From positions 37,759,708 through 37,823,707 of the forward strand of contig CM023532.1 of assembly GCA_013350335.1 (NCBI GenBank): a stretch of 64,000 nucleotides of DNA, given 5' to 3'. The translations under genes and the position numbers were made by a program. How positions within the stretch are numbered: the first letter of the stretch is position 1; every line of letters begins with the position of its first letter. This DNA is from Chimonanthus salicifolius. Taxonomy: Eukaryota; Streptophyta; Magnoliopsida; Laurales; Calycanthaceae. The notes beneath the pieces were generated by a model, which saw only the letters and a program-made list of their open reading frames with translations, had not been told where the DNA came from and did not search any database. Shown here in pieces: positions 12,621 through 24,500 of the stretch.

Positions 12621-12803
12621 GATATCTAATATGAAATAGGTTGATGAGATATGGAGATGACTATTTATCTCTAAAAAGGATCTTAATTTTTGAAAAGGCA
12701 AATTATCTTGATATGTTAAGGTGACGAGTCGTTATTTTTGCTCATATTTAATAGATTTTTTCATCACTTCTTTCTTTTATCAACTTGAATAGCATATAGT
12801 AGA

Positions 12804-12968
12804 CAGGGCCGGCCCTAAGATCCCCTAAAATCTCAGAGGCCCTAGGCGGAGTAAGATTTCAAGGGCCTTTTGTGACTCGTATATTAAGGAATTTATATGT
12901 ATGGGGGCCCATTATGGTTGGGGGCCCTAGGCGGCGGCCTACACCTTCTATGCCCAGGGCTGGCCCTG
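12804..12968. mobile_element. hAT-like MITE with perfect 8-bp target duplication
   Basis: The 165-bp element has ends CAGGGCCGGCCCT and AGGGCTGGCCCTG. It is flanked on both sides by atagtaga (12796-12803 and 12969-12976). The interior repeats GGCCCTAGGCGG. An 8-bp duplication with CAGGG-type ends is diagnostic of hAT-superfamily non-autonomous elements. It has no coding capacity. Confidence 0.9.
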
Positions 12969-13397
12969 ATAGTAGATAGCACGATATTAAATCATAAACA
13001 ACTGATAGTGAAGAGAAATTGTAGTTTTTTTTTTTTTTAATAATGAATAGTGGGAATGTAGGATTTGACCTTCTTATTTTCAAACCTCCTGCACCAAATC
13101 GTTTCTCTCTGCTCAATAACAACTCAAGTTGTTCATACAACTCCATGATTTGACAAGAACTGTAATGACCCTGCCTCAACCAGCATAATATTATCCATTT
13201 TGGACTCATACATGACTTCACGGTTTTGCATTAGGATGTGCGCCTATAGACACACCTCAAAAGGCCTACTGCTAGTTGAAAGAAGAATATCATTTATATT
13301 CCAAAATTTGAACAATCTCCCAGGCAATGTGAGACTTTTTTCACTGATGAGACACTTCTCTCTCTATTTCACGCCACACACACTTACTGGGGTGCGA

Positions 13398-13500
13398 GCT
13401 ATCACAAGAGCATGTAGTCTAATTGGTAATCGTTCATTATTGTAGTAGTTAAGTTTCTAAATTTGATTTTCATCTTAGCATCCATGAAAAATACTTAAAA
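13398..13500 (+). mobile_element. Possible tRNA-like SINE remnant
   Basis: A box A-like TAGTCTAATTGGTAA and a box B-like TAAATTTGATTTTC are about 40 bp apart, followed by an A-rich end. It looks like a decayed SINE. No duplication or second close copy supports it. Confidence 0.3.
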
Positions 13501-13957
13501 GTCAATGTAGATGGATGGAACAAATGACTATAATGATGGCTTATTTATCATATAGCCCATATCTTTGATATATAAAGGTAGTTCTAATGTCTCATTTTTT
13601 TTTTAAATTAGATTTTGACTAATTAAATAAGATTCATTTGACACATAAATCATGATTAAAGTCTAAAATTCACTAAGAGTATGGTTTAAGAATTTTTTGA
13701 ATTTCTTCATTAACCTAACGTACATAAGAGTATGGACCATAGAGTGTTTTGAGTTCCGTGGAAGAGTGGAGCGAGTGACGAGCATAGAAGGGGTCCAAGT
13801 GACTTGCTCGTGATTTGCGTGGTGGATCCGCCGTCTCCTCTCCGCTCAGTCTCTCATTCTCCGCTTCTCTTTTCTCCTTTTTTTTTTTTTCTCGTAGAAA
13901 AGGAAAACTCAAAAGAAACAGCAGCAGCAGAAGAGAGACGAGAGGGGATAGAGAGAG

Positions 13958-16900
13958 ATGGCAGGAAAAGGTGGAGCGGCTCCGACGACGTATTGTCCGG
14001 CTCCGACCCAAAAGAGAAAGAAACAACAACCCATTTTCAAAGACGTTGATTGGACTCGTCCCGATCTTCGATCTTTTCATCAATGCAGGCCTGCTCGTCA
14101 GTACTCTCGTTCCCTCTCTGCTTCTCTCCATGTAGAGAATGCTCGATATATCTTTTCACCCTTTGTGTGCTTTTTTTTTTTTTTCCAGTTTTTGTATTTG
14201 GGGTGACGAAGTTGGTTTTTGGATGAGAAGAAATGATGGTAGGATTTTTTTTTTTTAAATTTAATTACTTTACCCAAAAAACTGTGGCTTGTGGTTTCTT
14301 TTCATTGGTGAGGGGGGTTGGCTTTGGGTTGGATGGTGTGGTAATGGGCTTTGTGTGTGTGTGTTTGTCTGTTTTTTTTTTAACCCATTTTTTGCACGCA
14401 TGTGTTTGTCTGCAGTGTTGGGTTTTAGTTTGTATCTGTTCGTATTGTTTGGTGTAAAGAAGTATGTTCTATATGAACTCACTGTGGTATTATGTTCATT
14501 GAACATCCAAGCTGTTTTTTTTTTTAGTGTTCCTGCTTACTGACAAAGGTGAATTTTGAGTCATTTCTGGAAGTTTTATTTAGTGTTGTTTTGTTAGTAG
14601 AAGTGGCTACGAAGTTAACTCAATTTGATTGGTACAATTAGTACTGATTTAACAAGTGACATTTCTATTTGCAAGTAAAAGAATTCGTTAGGTTTTTCCT
14701 CGTTTGCCAATGTAGGTTCCCCCGATGAATTATTTGTTTCGAGAAAGAGCCTATGGTTTCATCTTAAGAAAAAAAGGACTGTATTTGAATTAGATTGCCA
14801 TACTATAGATGAGAACTGGTTTTGATGACTTTGTTTGTTTTCAACCAGTTGAAAAGTTTTGTGCCTTCCATTGGTTCACTCAAAGTTATTTTTTACTGGT
14901 GGAAGAAATATGATTTGTAACAGTTCATAATGTTCAAAATGTCAAGTCATTTGATCATGTGGGTGTAAATCTTAGGGCCTTTTCTGGGTTTTCAATTTTA
15001 TTATTTGTTCCTCACCATTACTTTGATTGAATTTTGGTGGCATTTTGGGCTCATACATGATATTCACTAGAAGGTTTATGTTAAGATGTTAAATTTGCAG
15101 TCTTGAGGAGTGGTGCAGTGAATGCTGCAGCAGGATCTGCTTATGCCGAGTTTGGAAATACCAAGGTTATTGTTTCTGTGTGAGTAATTCAATTATCTCA
15201 TTAGTTGAAAGTTTCCCTGTTTTTTCCACTTCTACTTTGAGTCTCAGAGATTGTATATTCTATGCCATAAATGATGGCATCTCTTTTTATCATTTAAATT
15301 GGTTTCATCTAATGATTCTGCACAAGCTTCATGCCATTGCAATTTTTTATTAATCGAATGTGAGGCTGATGTATTAAAAGGGAGAATGAGAACCAGCCAT
15401 GCTCTATGTTGCAGTTGCAAAAGAGGCAATATTAGCCACCCCGACGGTCTAATCATTTGCTGGGACCGTAGCAAACTCAACAAATTAGACTCTTTCGTTG
15501 CTGACTTCTCTCTATCAGTCCATTTTGAGGATCACATTTCCGGTAATTTGTGGATGCTAACTTCTGTCTATGGTTCGTGTGATGACTCTAGAGTCTAGAA
15601 AGGTCAATTTCCTTGATGAGGTTGAATCCCTAAGTGGACGTTGGTGTAACCGTTGGTGCATCTGTGGGGATTTTAATCTCATTAGATTTATGCATGAGAA
15701 GACGTGGTCAACGAGGCTCGCTCTCATTATGTGTCGTATCTCGGCCTGCATATCTTCCCTTGGCCTTGTGGACCTGCCGCTATTTGGAGCATAATTTACT
15801 TGGTCTAATGGCCAAGAGATGTCTACTCTCTCAAGGTTTGACAGATTTCTTGTCTGGACTGAGTGGTTGGATCTCTTCTCAGACTCGCACATTTTAGCTT
15901 TCCCTCAGCCCATTTCTGACCATTGATCCTTAGTACTGAACACATTTGATGAGTCTTGGGGTCCCGCTCCTTTTAGGTTTGAATTGTGTTGGGTGAGAAA
16001 AAGGCCTTAGGGACCTCATAGCGAAACGGTGGGCAGAACTCATTCCTTCTGGTAAAAAAATGTTTATCCTTCATCATAAATTGAAGTTTCTAAAGGTCAA
16101 GTTGAAAACATGGTGTGCTGCTAATTTTGGGTCTTTATCAGAATCCCTTGCTTCCCTTCTTAATGGCATCGGTCAGATTGACCTTAGTGAGCAAGTTGGC
16201 TCCATCTTTGAGGAGGATTTCTTTTTTCATCATGATCTTCAGGAACAATACCGGGTCAAGAGCTTACAGGATGAGATTAAGTGGAGACAACGGTCCAGAG
16301 ATAAGTGGATTAATGAAGGGGACAAAAATACCAAATTCTTCCATACCATGGCTTCTACTCATGGACGGGTAAACAGTATAAGATCACTAACAGTTGATGA
16401 TTCCACAGTGACTGATAAGGAGGACATCATTTCAGCTATTTTAAATCTTTTCAAGGAGTTATATTTAGCTACCCCAGTTGATAGATTGCCAATTTCTTGT
16501 CTTCCCTTCATGTCTATTTCCGCTTCGAATGCTTCCTCCATCGAGCGGCCTTTTTCATAGGATGAAATCAGAATTGTTGTGTGGGATCTTAGTGAGGACA
16601 GAGCTCTTGGGCCGGATGGCTACCCTATTGCTTTCTTCAAAATTTTCTAGGATATGATCAAACATGATCTCATTGCTTTCATCGAGGAGTTCCACCAAAG
16701 AGGTCATCTTCCTAAGGAGTTGGGTACAACCTTCCTAGTCTTGGTGCCTAAGAAGGAGTTGGGTGCAACCAAATTAATTCATGTTTTTAATGCTCTCCCC
16801 GTCTCGTAGTACCCTCTACATGCAATCACTTGACCCTTCTTGGGGTTGTTCTATATCTTATATGTGTTGCATTCCGTCAACCTTTAGGTTTCCATCTAAT

Positions 16901-18509
16901 GCAGACATTCTACTTGTTTCATTTATTGTTAAACCATACATCTATCTTTAACACACCTCTTGGTCACCAATACCTTTGGAAAACCCATTGCCCATACATT
17001 TTGGTGCTATGGACGAATAAAAACATGTTTTGTTATTATTGATGTTAGAAAGACACAGATTGATCAATATACAGATATTATCAAAGTACCTTAATGACGT
17101 ATTTTGCTAATATTGATGTTATAAAGACACAAATTGATCAATATCCAGATATATTATCAAAGTGTCTTTATAAGTGCATCTAGTAAATTAGACTTGTGCC
17201 TAAACATGCACCTCGTGACTTGGGTCGTGAGATCCATTGGCACCTTTGTGTGCCATATGCCTTGACTATTGTGATTATAATTATTGAAATGTGTTCACTA
17301 TACTATTCTTTTGCGTCTCGTTATCATCATCTTTTAAGTAATTTATCCCATCTATCTAGTGTTGAGACTCATATTTAGATTTGGCATTTTTTCCATGGGT
17401 CAATTACCTAGCTGATGCCTTGACTGAATTTTTTATTCTGACATTATTGCCAATAGAGAAGAATAAAAAAACATTGAATGATGATGTGGCTGGTCTTCCA
17501 TCTTTTAGATTTGGTCCTAGAGAAAGTAAGAAAGCAATGATGTACAGTGATGTTGGTCGCTTGAATTGTAATGTCAGCTATACAACTTTTTCCTCTTCAA
17601 CTCGTGGGCAGGTATGGATTTTGTTCATGCATTAGAGGTATTCTTTTGCACGAGTCCTGTTTATATTTAGTGTCTTTGTCATGCAAGCATTCTATACATT
17701 TAGGGATCAGACCACAACGAGTTTTCATCAATGCTTCATAAAGCTTTGGAGGGAGCTATATTCCTGGAATCTTTCCCAAAGACAACTGTTGATGTTTTCG
17801 CATTGGTGTTGGAATCTGGCGGCAGTAAGTCCTCAATTCCTTGTTTTTACCAAATCTTGATTCTGCTCTATTTCTTTTTTATTATTTTCTTTTTATTTAT
17901 TTATTTATTTATTTTTTTGGAAGGGGGGGGGGGGGGGGGGGTGGAATTCTTTGTTGCATTGACCTTTTATATTTGCTCAAATTTTGTTTAACAGTGGTAA
18001 CAAAATTGTTTTTTTTTTTCTTTTCCTTCTAATGAGATGTTGTGTTTGGTTAGCAATAAAGTTTTACAGCATTTAAATATTAAATTGGTCATTGTGTTCT
18101 CTATATTTATTGATTTTATTGGTACCTCACACATAATGATAATTCCAAAAGTTGTAGTCCTGCATATGTGGCTGATGGTTTGATAGGAAGGAATCAATGT
18201 TGGTTCTATATGGTCTAATTTCAGTTGATTGATGTTAATTACCATTGAATCATCATAATCGTTGGATGATCATACAACCAAATATTAATTACCAATGTTG
18301 ATTGCCTGCAAAAATATACTGGCTGTCTATTTATGGAGGCCCTTCACAAGATAGTTTTGATCATCAGTTCAAGGTGATCTTTTTGCCAGTAACCATCTAT
18401 TCCAAATGCTTCTTATCTACCTATCCACCATATATAAGTGTCGAGATGTGGACTAACATATCATGGTTGGATTAGTATTATAGGGCAACCAGTTGGAGTT
18501 CCTCATCAT

Positions 18510-18546
<37 letters not shown>

Positions 18547-21500
18547 CACTGCTGCTCCAGGGACCACTTAGATGCATGACAAGGTTGGTGGGGTCCATAT
18601 AGGGGTTGGAGGTTACAGAAAATGTCCTAGTTAGATTCTTATATGTAATGTTCTCATCATAGTTTGCTGTCTGGACATCGATCAGCAGTTGGCTAGTGAA
18701 TGGAGGATCAAGTTGACTAGGTAACTTGGTGGGTCGATCAGGTGGTTAATTAATTATTTTTTAATTATGTAAAAAGGCTTTAAAATTTGGATAAGAGGGC
18801 AATTTAGTTAGTTAAACAGGTAATTGAGTGGGTTTGACCAAAAAGGTCATACTCGTTCAAACAAGTTTGACACCACCAAGTCAACCAATAATGAACTAGG
18901 TGGAACCAACATGGATGAGTTCTTGGACAACTTGCTGAATCAGCAACTGGTTTTCATAGCCCCAAAGATTGATCATTTTTTGTCATTTGAATGGTTAAAT
19001 AGGGCCAGAAGATCTTGGATTTCAATCCATGGTGGTTGTAAGACAAACATGGTTTTGTTAACTAAATGGGTATGCCTTAAAAATTAAGGGACGAGGTTTT
19101 GGTTAGATCAGGACCATATCTGGGATCTAACTGACTGGAGCACATTGTGCTTGCACTATCTGTTGTGAAGCATACTAAGTTTCCAAAAATATTCAAATGA
19201 CTAACTACCAGTATGGTCAAATTGGTCTTCTAAAGATGCATGCAACTTGAAGATCCCTTTCTGCTTAAATTAATTTTATGACCAACTCTTATGTAGTTAT
19301 GAGAAGAATATCCTTCCTGCCCATACTATTATTAACTCTTCTAGCAGTCACAATTACGAATTTCCTGATGCAAGCATTTTGTACTTTTACTGATTTATTC
19401 TTTGGAAGGATGAATGCTAGGAAGATGCCTCTATGCTATTAAGTGCAACAAATTCTGGAGACCACTGCTTGTTTTTATCCATTTATCTTTCCTTTACTCA
19501 AATCATATGTTCAACTTAGGCTTATCACTTACCAGGGTTGTATTGACAACAAGAGTTCATGCCTATGTTTCACAAAGGGAACATTAGAGAACAAAAGGTA
19601 TTTGATTGCATGCATCCATTTGTATGTTCCATTGTCGTGGGTGATATTAGGTCTGATGCTCATAGTATCACTATATCAGTTATGTAACCACTGCAAGGCA
19701 TTATGAAAGGATCAACTTGTGATGCCATTTGGCACATTAAAACTTGTACTTACCATGAATAGACACTGCGATCTTGCACATTGATGAAAGAGAGTTCTCA
19801 TTCGCTTCTTATGCTTTCCTGTTTCAACTCCAGCTCAGAAGTATTTGTTCTTACAGTTTTTCCATCTTGTTTTTTATTTCCTTTTACAAGCTACAACTTT
19901 CGTTTCTTTCATTTGAGTTGTGGATATGTGTTCACGTTGTTGTAGGTGATCTCCCGGTCATCATTTCATGTGCAAGTCTTGCCTTAGCAGATGCAGGGAT
20001 TATGATGTTTGACCTTGTCACTTCAGTTTCTGTGGTACGTATTGATCTCCTCCCTTCTTTGTGCAGTTTAAAATGGTCAGTTGAAGTGAACTGATGCTAG
20101 TGGGCCATCTGGATTTCAATCCAGTGGAAAGCTATAGCCGGCAACATTTTACTTCAAATCACATCTGGACCTAAACAAATTTAATTACCCAAGCACTTGT
20201 TTCATGACTGAAGAGAGAGACTAAGGCTGTGTTTGGATCAGGATAACTTGAGGCGTTGAAGTTGAACTCACCCTAAAAATATAAGCTCACTCTATTTGGA
20301 TTGTAGATGTGGAGATTCCACACCAAAGAAACTCACCCAAAACAGGATGACTTCCCCACCAAAGGGCGGGGAATTCAGACCACTCTCTACTCTCCTCACC
20401 CTGGACCCCCTATACTGCTTAGCCATTTCTCAACATGTGGTTGATTTTTTTAATTCTTTTTTTATTTTTTTAATACAATGTAGGGATTATAGTCATCATT
20501 ATGTTATTTCTATTCCTCCTCATTTTTATGACTTAAATATAATCTAACACTTGTGATTTAATAATACTTGGAGGAGATTTTTTTTCTAGATACAAAATTA
20601 TTGAAATAAAATAATTACGAGAAACAAATGATTGCATGACATCTATGATTTATAAGTCTAAATAGCAGAAAACCTAATCACTCATATGTCCTACATGATC
20701 AATAATTAGATCATCCTACAAGTTTGACATAAACATGGAGATTAAAAATGAGATATGGGCCCCACCATGTATTTTTTTCTTACATGACTGTGTCAATGAG
20801 TAACTAAGTGAGTGGGGTCCTTCTACATATTATAAATAGTAAACCATTATTACTAGGCAAAAGAAGGAAAAATAAAAATCTAAAATTTCCACAATTCTGC
20901 TAGGGAATGTCTAATTCTCCATCCAAAATTTACCCGACAGGGTGTTTTAAATGGTAGGGAAAGTAGGGGATTCTCTATATACATGGGAAACCCCTTTTTA
21001 CAAATTCCTTAGAAAACCCCCTACTTTAACTGAATTTGATCCAAACAGCCTTAGACTTTCTTCATCACCTAGTTCATTGTGCTTTTTAGGTTTTCATTTT
21101 CTTCATAATTGTGGTGTTTGTTGTATCTTAGTTTGCACCTAGGCAGTTGGTAGACATCTTTGACATCTAAAGAACTTATCCTTTTTCTCAGAAGAAGATC
21201 CTACAACTATTTTTATTAAACATCATTTTCTTTATTAGACCTAGTTTCTACCTCAGGCATTGTGCTGACCTGGTCCCATCATATTTTACCTGGGTGGGGA
21301 CTTATGGATACAGTTAATCATGATCAATGGCCGTTTGCATTTAGCTGCTTCTCAGATTTTCTTGAGATTCCGCAGAGGAGACTAGGAGAGGGAAGGATAG
21401 GAAGAAAACCCTTTTTTAGTAAAGATGATTACAGTGAAAGAAAATAGTAGTCTCGTGATTGTTTACAATGATAAATTTATTATTTCAAACTAATAATCCA

Positions 21501-24500
21501 ACTAACACCATTACCACACTTAAAGCACTTAATGGACACATACTGGACTTTCATATGCAGCAGGAATACCAAAGAAGAGAACACTTCTCTTTCTACAAAT
21601 GATATGTTTGTTTTTACCATTCAGAAAAAAATGATATGTTTGTGTTTTGTTATTTATAAAAAAGAACAGTTTGTGCTTTTGCTTTTCCTTGATTATTCAT
21701 ATTTGTAATTATGAAACAAATTTATCATGGACGCTGGATGCATTATTTAATTGTTCCTATTTAGGTTTATTTTAACTTTATCCTCATGATCTTCCAATAA
21801 TTTGTAGTTCAAATTCTGAAATGTAAAAGGATTATTTCTTTTATCTTTCAAAAAAAATAAAAAAATACTACTTGGCTTTGTCATTAGTACTTTTTTACAT
21901 ATCACCCATGGTTATGTTGTATATGTCCACATGAATAGTTTACATATTTCTTGTATCACCATTTGCCTCTTCTTAAATTTCTTAACCTTTTGCTTCTATT
22001 TTAGACTTTATTCTATACTTGCCTTGACGACATTTGGTACTTTTCACTTCAATTGGACTCTGATTCTTTATTTGCACTTCGATGCTGCCTAGTCTTGTCT
22101 TGGGAAGAACCTTGTCATTGATCCTACTTCAGAAGAGGAAAGCTACCAAGATGGAAGTCTTATGATTGCTTGCATGCCTTCTCGAAATGAAGTCACTCAG
22201 CTATCTCTTACCGGAGAATGGTCAACTGAAAAAATTCAGGAGGTATGGAATTTCTGCCATTGTTGGCTCCACTGTGTGTGCTCTTAGGACCTCTTTCAGT
22301 TTTTACTTTGTTTTCATGGGCAAATAAACTAAGGATATCAAAATCATGAAATGCTTCAATTTTATTAGTTGACTTAGAATTTAGTTTTCTCAAATTTATG
22401 TTTTTGAAAGATTTGAGTATATATATATATATATTTTTTTTTTTGAATGGGCAATATATTAATAAGAAAAAAGAGGCAGCAGAGGTGCAATTATAGTGCT
22501 AAAGGAAACAAAATAAAGAAACAAACAGCCGGAAAGACCCACAATCAACACGAACACAAGAAGAAAAAACTTATTCTAAGTCAATACATTCTTTCCAGGC
22601 ACGCAAAATGTCATTCATCGATATATTCTTGAATTTCGTAAGTGAGGTAGCCCATGAGGCACATTTGGCAAAAACTCTTCTTGTAACAGCATCAATCAGC
22701 TCAGTACGATAATTAAAGATTCTATTGTTATGTTCCCACCATAAGTTCCACACCGTGGCAAAGAGCGACATGCGCCACAACGAGGAGCACTTTGGAGAGG
22801 CCGAACCAATAACCCAAGCATAAGATAACTCAGCCACCGAAGAAGGTATAACCCAAAGCACACCAAACTTATTCAACACAGAGTTCCATACAAGGTAGGA
22901 GAAAGGACAGTGGATAAGAAGGTTATTTATCTACTCAGGAGCTTGAAGACAAAGTAGGCAAGCATTGACTATAATTCTTCCTCTTTTACGTAGGTTGTCT
23001 TGAGTAAAAATTTCCCCATACCAGCAGTCCAAAGGAAGCATGTAGCTTAAGGTGGAACTTTAGAAGTCCAAATGACGGAATCAACAGTAGCAGGAGAAGA
23101 CACCCGATTGAGTAATTTTTGGCCTGATTGGAAGCTCGAGGTTCTCCAAATAAGATGTGATTTGTTCCATGATCAGGTTACTGATTTGATTTTTAGCCTG
23201 ACTGGAGCTCTTGAGGAGTTCTCCAAATAAGATGTGACCTCTTCATGATCAGGTCACTAATGTCATCTCCATCATGTTCCTCAAAGACTTGTGACATTCT
23301 ACCATCCGAGATGAAGGACACGATTGTAGGATTAAAATGTATAGTGATGGTAAACCAACCCAAAATCCTAGGTGGAAAAAATCTTCCAATTTGAAGGGTC
23401 CCAATCCAAATATTCCAAAAGGCCTTTCTTTTTCTGCACAAGAGGAGATTGGTGCATAAGATTTTAATAGATAAGATTGATCAATTCATGTTGGACCATT
23501 AGATATATGGTAGTTGGGGCATCAGTGAAGCAAGGACAATTGTATTGAGGAATTATTATATTGGGGCCTTTGATGCGTAGACACGGATATGAGCACGGAC
23601 ATGGATACGGGAGTGTAGACCATTAGGGATATGAGTATGGGGACAGATGTGGAGTAGGGATAGGACATGGATGCAGATGACAGTGTCCTATTCTGAACAT
23701 AGTTTTTTCTTCACTTATATGATCTTTTTACTTAAAATATAAAATATTGTACCCATGCTATTATTTTTATAATTTTATTAAATCAATTAATCTTTTAGGT
23801 ATACTAAAGACCACATTGTCAATTTTGTAATTTTTTATAGAAATAGCTCTGGCTCATAGCCTTTCTTTTCTCTCTGTGTAATGCCTGTAGTGTGTCTGAC
23901 ACAATGGATTGAGTGTATTGAAGCATCCTTGCATCTTGGATAGGGGCACAATTTATGTTTTCATACTTTGTTTATCAGACTCTTAGGGTGTTTGGGTTGG
24001 TCATATTGTGTAACGGGCCATCACCATAATTATCAATGGGTCCTATATTTTGGGAAGTGGAGTTTTGTAACTGGGTGCTATTATATGGAATAAATCTGTA
24101 CCATATCACCATTTTTCTGTATCTTTTCCATTTTATTCATAAATGAAATTTTTTGTTACCTCTCAAAAAAAAAAAAAAAATTCTTAACATTCGAAGTGCC
24201 AATATCCCAACTTTTAGGTCTTTCTCCCATGGTATTTAATTCAAATGAAAATTACTTCTTACATTTTTTACAATAATTTATAATTTTGATTATCTAAATA
24301 AATATTTTATAATATTTGGTTTTATAAATTCTGTTATATTGTAATCTTATAAAACAAAATCAATTTCCAAAACTTCCAAAAATAGGATTTTAATCTAATC
24401 AAACTTTTAAAGAATTATCAAGAAATAGGATTTCAGCTGACAGGAATTTAATCTACAAGATTTTTATCTTGCAGGATTTGAAGTGGACAATCTTAGAATT

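Larger units (their letters stand above)
9125..13700. other. Intergenic region between the WAV3-like gene and RRP41L
   Basis: The first few hundred bases are probably the WAV3-like 3' UTR; a candidate poly(A) signal AAATGAAATAAG lies near 9284. Beyond that I find SINE copies, a degenerate Copia integrase fragment (12350-12620) and a MITE (12804-12968). A stretch near 11290-11490 resembles the pyrimidine-rich interior of the hAT-like MITE family. No intact gene is visible. Confidence 0.7.

Noticed and set aside
13804..14135. Three overlapping plus-strand open frames around RRP41L exon 1
   Set aside because: Only the 13958 frame gives the RRP41L N-terminus and an in-phase join to exon 2. The others are low-complexity Ser/Phe/Arg frames in the 5' leader.
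16800..17470. Further coding sequence of the intron 2 LINE after 16760
   Set aside because: No reverse transcriptase motifs continue after VPKKELG. Translations in both orientations are full of stops and match nothing I recognise.
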